A DNA stretch of 9,190 nucleotides from Chloroflexota bacterium (GTDB taxonomy: Bacteria; Chloroflexota; Anaerolineae; DTPP01): assembly GCA_012514615.1 (NCBI GenBank), contig JAAYZY010000127.1, forward strand, positions 1-9,190, given 5' to 3'. Shown here piece by piece: positions 6,197-9,190 of this stretch. A program made the position numbers and the translations under genes. The notes below the pieces were generated by a model. It did not search any database, was not told where the DNA came from, and worked only from the letters and a program-made list of their open reading frames with translations. Position 1 is the stretch's first letter. Each line of letters begins with the position of its first letter.

Positions 6197-6205
6197 TGTT
6201 ATACT
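6197..6205 (+). promoter_or_regulatory. Candidate extended -10 promoter of the NapH-like/pirin pair
   Basis: TGT followed directly by TATACT (6200-6205, 5 of 6 consensus), an extended -10 element. No good -35 lies 16-18 bases upstream, as is usual for extended -10 promoters. Transcription would start near 6212, about 45 bases before the ATG at 6256. It faces away from the cyclophilin promoter in the same 217-base spacer, which otherwise holds no gene I can support. Confidence 0.5.
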
Positions 6206-6255
6206 GCAGTGCATCCTCACCATCGTCTCACCGCGGCCCCGCATGAGGAGGACCT

Positions 6256-7002
6256 ATGGCCACCAAGACCGACGGGTACCAGGGCCTGCGTCGCGGGTTG
6301 ATCATCGTCTCCTTCCTCCTGTTTCCGCTCACCATCGACTACTTCTCGCCCTACCTCATCGTAGACGGGGCCAGCCAGGGGATCGTCAACGGCAGTCTGC
6401 TGGTCTTCGCCCTGCTGTTCGCCGCCTCGCTGCTGCTGGGGCGAGCCTGGTGCGGGTGGGTCTGCCCCGGGGCCGGCCTCACCGAAGCGCTCTTCTTGGC
6501 CAACGATCGCCGGGCCCGCGGCGGTCGCCTGGATTGGATCAAGTGGGGCATCTGGGTCCTCTGGACCGCCCTCATCGCCTTCTTGGCGATCTCGGCCGGG
6601 GGCTTCCGGGCCGTGCAGCCGCTGCACATGATGGATTCACCCATCTCGGTGGACGCGCCGCAGAAGTACATCGTCTACTACGCCGTGGTGGGGCTCATGG
6701 TGGCCCTCTCCCTGGCGGCCGGGCGGCGGGGCTTCTGCCACTACACCTGCTGGATGGCCCCCTTCATGATCCTGGGCGCCAGGCTGCGGCGCTTGGGGCG
6801 CTGGCCCGCCCTGCGGCTGCGGGCCGAGCCAGCCAACTGCATCCGATGCGGCCGCTGCACTCACGACTGCCCCATGAGCTTGGATGTGCAAGCCCTGGTG
6901 CTGCGGGGCGACATGGCCCACGACGAGTGCATCCTCTGCCGCACCTGTGTGGACGCCTGCCCCAAAGGGGCCATCCACATCACGTTCAGCGCCGGGAGGT
7001 AA
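6256..7002 (+). CDS. NapH-like membrane 4Fe-4S binding protein
   Basis: A 248-residue membrane protein of the NapH/NosR/CcoG-like 4Fe-4S group. Four hydrophobic helices lie near residues 12-34, 44-62, 96-115 and 138-155. Two CxxxC motifs flank the membrane part: C66-x3-C70-P and C161-x3-C165. The C-terminus has two complete ferredoxin motifs (C195, C198, C201, C205-P and C225, C228, C231, C235-P) for two [4Fe-4S] clusters, probably on the cytoplasmic side. Such proteins pass electrons between quinol or ferredoxin pools and redox enzymes. No nap or nos catalytic gene is present here, so its acceptor is unknown and the symbol napH is not justified. A strong AGGAGG (6246-6251) precedes the ATG by four bases. 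The pirin gene begins six bases after its stop, so the two form an operon. Confidence 0.9.
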   Translation: MATKTDGYQGLRRGLIIVSFLLFPLTIDYFSPYLIVDGASQGIVNGSLLVFALLFAASLLLGRAWCGWVCPGAGLTEALFLANDRRARGGRLDWIKWGIWVLWTALIAFLAISAGGFRAVQPLHMMDSPISVDAPQKYIVYYAVVGLMVALSLAAGRRGFCHYTCWMAPFMILGARLRRLGRWPALRLRAEPANCIRCGRCTHDCPMSLDVQALVLRGDMAHDECILCRTCVDACPKGAIHITFSAGR

Positions 7003-7008
7003 CTGACC

Positions 7009-7881
7009 ATGGAACACCTTGCGCCCCCTCAACTACGCCGCCCTGAGCGAGTCTTGCAGCCCCAGCCGGTGGTGGAGGGCGCGGGCGTACGCCTGCGCCA
7101 CAGCATCGCCACCCGGGAGCTGGACTACCTAGACCCCTTCCTGCTGTTGGATGACTTCCGCTCAGACACCCCGGCCGACTTCCTGGCCGGCTTCCCCATG
7201 CACCCCCACCGCGGTATCGAGACGGTCACCTACGTGCTAGGCGGGGAGATCCAACACCGCGACAGCCTGGGCAACGCCGGCTTCATCGGGGCCGGCGACG
7301 TGCAGTGGATGACCGCCGGCCGGGGTATTCTGCACGAGGAGATGCCGCAGCAGGCGGAGGGCTTCCTCTCCGGCTTCCAGCTCTGGGTGAACCTGCCGGC
7401 GCGCCTGAAGATGATCCGTCCACGCTACCAAGAGGTGCCCTCGGCCGTCATCCCCACGGTGCGCCAGGCGAGCGGGGCCACGGTGCAGGTGATCGCCGGG
7501 GAGGTGGACGGCGTGCGGGGCCCGGTGACGGAGATCGCCTCTGAGCCCATCTACTTGGACGTGCAGGTAGCCCCCGACGGCTCTTTCCAGCAGCCGCTGC
7601 CGGCCAGTCACAACGCTTTCGTCTACCTCTTCCAGGGCGGCGGTTCCCTGGGCGACAGCGAAGAGCCCCTGCCGGCCACCCGTCTGGTGGTGCTGGGGCC
7701 GGGCCATCGGGTGCGCGCCCAGGCCGGCCAGGTGGGGATGCGCTTCCTGCTGGTGGCCGGCCAGCCGCTGGGCGAGCCTATCGCCCGCTACGGGCCGTTC
7801 GTGATGAACACCCGAGCCGAAATCGAGCAGACGCTGCAGGAGCTGAGGGCCGGCACCTTCATCCGGTCGGACGAGGGCTGA
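7009..7881 (+). CDS. Pirin family iron-binding protein
   Basis: A 290-residue bicupin. The N-terminal cupin carries the pirin signature HPHRGIETVTYVL (65-77) and GDVQWMTAGRGILHEE (96-111). By analogy with human pirin (H56, H58, H101, E103), the iron ligands are H65, H67, H109 and E111, all present. The C-terminal pirin domain covers about 165-285, and the length is normal for the family. Known members act as quercetin 2,3-dioxygenases, as iron-dependent redox-sensing co-regulators, or as modulators of metabolic enzymes; the sequence does not say which applies here. Its GGAGG ribosome site (6995-6999) lies at the very end of the NapH-like gene, and the ATG follows that stop by six bases, so the genes are co-transcribed and probably coupled. 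The partnership with a membrane iron-sulfur protein suggests a redox role. Confidence 0.95.
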   Translation: MEHLAPPQLRRPERVLQPQPVVEGAGVRLRHSIATRELDYLDPFLLLDDFRSDTPADFLAGFPMHPHRGIETVTYVLGGEIQHRDSLGNAGFIGAGDVQWMTAGRGILHEEMPQQAEGFLSGFQLWVNLPARLKMIRPRYQEVPSAVIPTVRQASGATVQVIAGEVDGVRGPVTEIASEPIYLDVQVAPDGSFQQPLPASHNAFVYLFQGGGSLGDSEEPLPATRLVVLGPGHRVRAQAGQVGMRFLLVAGQPLGEPIARYGPFVMNTRAEIEQTLQELRAGTFIRSDEG

Positions 7882-7917
7882 CGGGGCCCGGCGCCGGCCC
7901 CACCCGCCAGGCGCAAA

Positions 7918-7954
7918 GCGGTCCGGCCCCTCCCTGCGGGAGGGGCCGGACCGC
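7918..7954. terminator. Perfect 17-bp hairpin, probable bidirectional terminator
   Basis: Arms 7918-7934 and 7938-7954 are exact reverse complements with a 3-base TGC loop. It sits between the convergent pirin and FAD-oxidoreductase genes, 36 bases after one stop and 30 after the other. On the minus strand TTT follows the stem; on the plus strand a GT-rich CTGGTGTTT follows. Neither is a classic long T-run, but the stem is very stable. A second, smaller GC hairpin (7883-7901, 6-bp stem) lies just after the pirin stop. Confidence 0.75.
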
Positions 7955-7984
7955 CTGGTGTTTCCCGTGGTGCAGCCTGCGCCG

Positions 7985-9190
7985 CTAGATCGCCTTCCAG
8001 TCGAAATCGTCGTCCAGCAGCCGCCCGGCATGGGCCGAGACATCGGCCTTCTTGGCGATGAGCTGCGTCACCTGGCCCACGCCCTCGCGTTGGCCTAGCA
8101 GAATGGCGCCCACCAACCGCCCATCCTGGATGACGAACTTCTTGTAGCGGCGGCGGTCCTCGTCCATCCGCAGCAGCTCCAGGTAGCCGCCGCCTTCCGG
8201 GTTGATCACCCCCACAGCCGTGAGGTCGATGCCCACAATCTTGAGGGTGTTGGCCGGCACGGTGCCGGTGTAGGGCGAGGGAGCGCCGCCGGCGGCATGC
8301 GCGCCGGCCACGCGGCCCTGCTCGATGGCCGCCGGGATAATCCCGTAGACCTGCCCCGCGAACTCGGCCGCGTCGCCCACAGCGTAGATGTCTGGGGCGG
8401 AGGTGCGCAGAAACTCGTCCACCACCACTCCGCGGTTCACCGTAAGCCCAGCCTCTCGGGCCAGGGCCGTGTCGGAACGCACCCCGGCCGAGATGAGCAC
8501 CATCTCCGCCGGGATCGTCTCTCCGCCCTTGAGGGCCACGCCCTCGGCCCGTTCATCGCCCAAGATCGCCTCGGTGGCCACCCCTACCTGCACCGTCATA
8601 CCCATCTCGGTGATGAGCTTGGTCAGCAGGCCGGCGCCCTGAGCGTCTAGCTGTCGCGGCAGGAGATAGGGCGCCATCTCCAACACGGTCACCTCAAGGC
8701 CCCGCAGGCGCAAGGCGCGGGCCGTCTCCAGCCCCAGCAGGCCGCCGCCGATGGCGATGGCCCGCCGACGCCCCTCCGCGTAAGCGCTCATGGCCCGAGC
8801 GTCGTCGGCGTGGCGCAGGGTGAAGACGCCTGCCTTCTGCGCCCCCTGAATGGGCGGCACGAAGGAGTTGCCGCCGGTGGCCAACACCAGCCGTTCGTAG
8901 GTCACGGCCACGCCGCTGGCCAAGGTCACCTGGTGGGCTGCCGGGTCCAGGCCCACCACCCGCTGGCCCAGATGCACCCGGATGCCTCGCTGCTCGTACC
9001 AACTGTCGGGGTAGAAGGTGAGGCCTTCCAGTGCGGTCTCCCCGGCCAAGTACTCCCACAGGCGCGGCCGCGCGTAGTAGGGATACGGCTCCGCCGCGTA
9101 GAGGTGGATCTCCGCCCCCGGGTGCGTCTGGTCAATGGTGCGAGCGGTGGTCACCCCAGCCACGCCGTTGCCCACGATCACGTATTGTGG
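7985..9190 (-). CDS. NADH-dependent FAD oxidoreductase, rubredoxin-reductase type, 5' end cut by window edge
   Basis: The 401 residues seen lack only the first few amino acids: the window's first codons read PQYVIVGNGVAG, the N-terminal strand of the FAD Rossmann fold, so the true start lies just outside. A valine codon (GTG) at 9181 is not the likely start. GNGVAG (7-12) binds FAD. A second GGGLLG (148-153), followed by E171 at the end of strand 2, binds NADH rather than NADPH. YAVGDAAE (269-276) is the second FAD motif. The tail (about 315-385) matches the C-terminal domain of NADH:rubredoxin reductases and of NirB-like nitrite reductase FAD modules. There is no CxxxxC redox disulfide, so it is not a thioredoxin-reductase or disulfide-reductase type. 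It probably passes electrons from NADH to a small iron-sulfur protein or rubredoxin. It converges on the pirin gene across a strong terminator. Confidence 0.92.
   Translation of the reverse strand, partial: PQYVIVGNGVAGVTTARTIDQTHPGAEIHLYAAEPYPYYARPRLWEYLAGETALEGLTFYPDSWYEQRGIRVHLGQRVVGLDPAAHQVTLASGVAVTYERLVLATGGNSFVPPIQGAQKAGVFTLRHADDARAMSAYAEGRRRAIAIGGGLLGLETARALRLRGLEVTVLEMAPYLLPRQLDAQGAGLLTKLITEMGMTVQVGVATEAILGDERAEGVALKGGETIPAEMVLISAGVRSDTALAREAGLTVNRGVVVDEFLRTSAPDIYAVGDAAEFAGQVYGIIPAAIEQGRVAGAHAAGGAPSPYTGTVPANTLKIVGIDLTAVGVINPEGGGYLELLRMDEDRRRYKKFVIQDGRLVGAILLGQREGVGQVTQLIAKKADVSAHAGRLLDDDFDWKAI

Noticed and set aside
6256..7002. Assignment as napH or nosR
   Set aside because: The domain architecture fits the broad group, but no periplasmic nitrate reductase or nitrous oxide reductase genes are present, so a specific symbol is not supported.
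6243..7046. A 267-codon plus-strand frame overlapping the NapH-like gene
   Set aside because: It is Arg/Leu/Pro/Gly-rich nonsense in a shifted frame. The overlapping frame has the membrane helices and all cluster cysteines.
1..9190. CRISPR array, insertion sequence, phage or toxin-antitoxin genes, tRNA or rRNA
   Set aside because: I looked on both strands and saw no direct-repeat array, terminal inverted repeats with a transposase, integrase, cloverleaf or rRNA-like stretch.

Overview
This GC-rich bacterial window carries twelve protein-coding genes, two of them cut by the window edges. I see no rRNA, tRNA, insertion sequence, CRISPR array or phage gene. Coding is dense, ribosome binding sites are mostly AGGAGG-like, and both GTG and ATG starts occur. 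The gene set (a DUF438/hemerythrin/PAS protein, a Crp/Fnr regulator, several small ferredoxins, a NapH-like membrane iron-sulfur protein, a lipoprotein cyclophilin) would fit a GC-rich anaerobic or facultative bacterium. Chloroflexota is my tentative guess, but the sequence alone does not establish the taxon.

Left block, minus strand, read from right to left. A CNNM/CBS/CorC-HlyC membrane protein (5356-4010) is followed by a Crp/Fnr-family regulator (3946-3284). The regulator has a near-consensus promoter that puts transcription start almost on its ATG. Next comes a single-cluster ferredoxin (3176-2949) whose cysteine pattern predicts a structural disulfide, and then a hairpin terminator or attenuator (2866-2895). 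A likely second promoter (2806-2834) then drives a tight five-gene run: a two-cluster ferredoxin (2777-2553), a ferredoxin with a degenerate second cluster and a zinc-ribbon-like tail (2543-2166), a class I SAM methyltransferase (2151-1363), a four-helix CopD-like membrane protein (1361-867), and a DUF438/hemerythrin/PAS protein (848 to the left edge). Gaps within this run are 1 to 18 bases.

Centre and right. A lipoprotein cyclophilin (6038-5484, minus) diverges from a plus-strand pair: a NapH-like membrane 4Fe-4S protein (6256-7002) and a pirin (7009-7881). The divergent spacer holds a candidate promoter on each strand. The pirin gene converges on an NADH-dependent FAD oxidoreductase with a rubredoxin-reductase-type C-terminus (9190-7985, minus, start outside the window). 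Between these two lies a perfect 17-bp hairpin, probably a two-way terminator.

The common theme is electron transfer and oxygen, nitric oxide or redox sensing: a Crp/Fnr regulator, four iron-sulfur proteins, a di-iron hemerythrin domain, an iron-binding pirin and a flavin oxidoreductase. The five-gene run starting with two ferredoxins and ending with the hemerythrin/PAS protein is the best candidate for an undescribed redox-responsive system. No gene in it reveals the substrate, so its function is inference.
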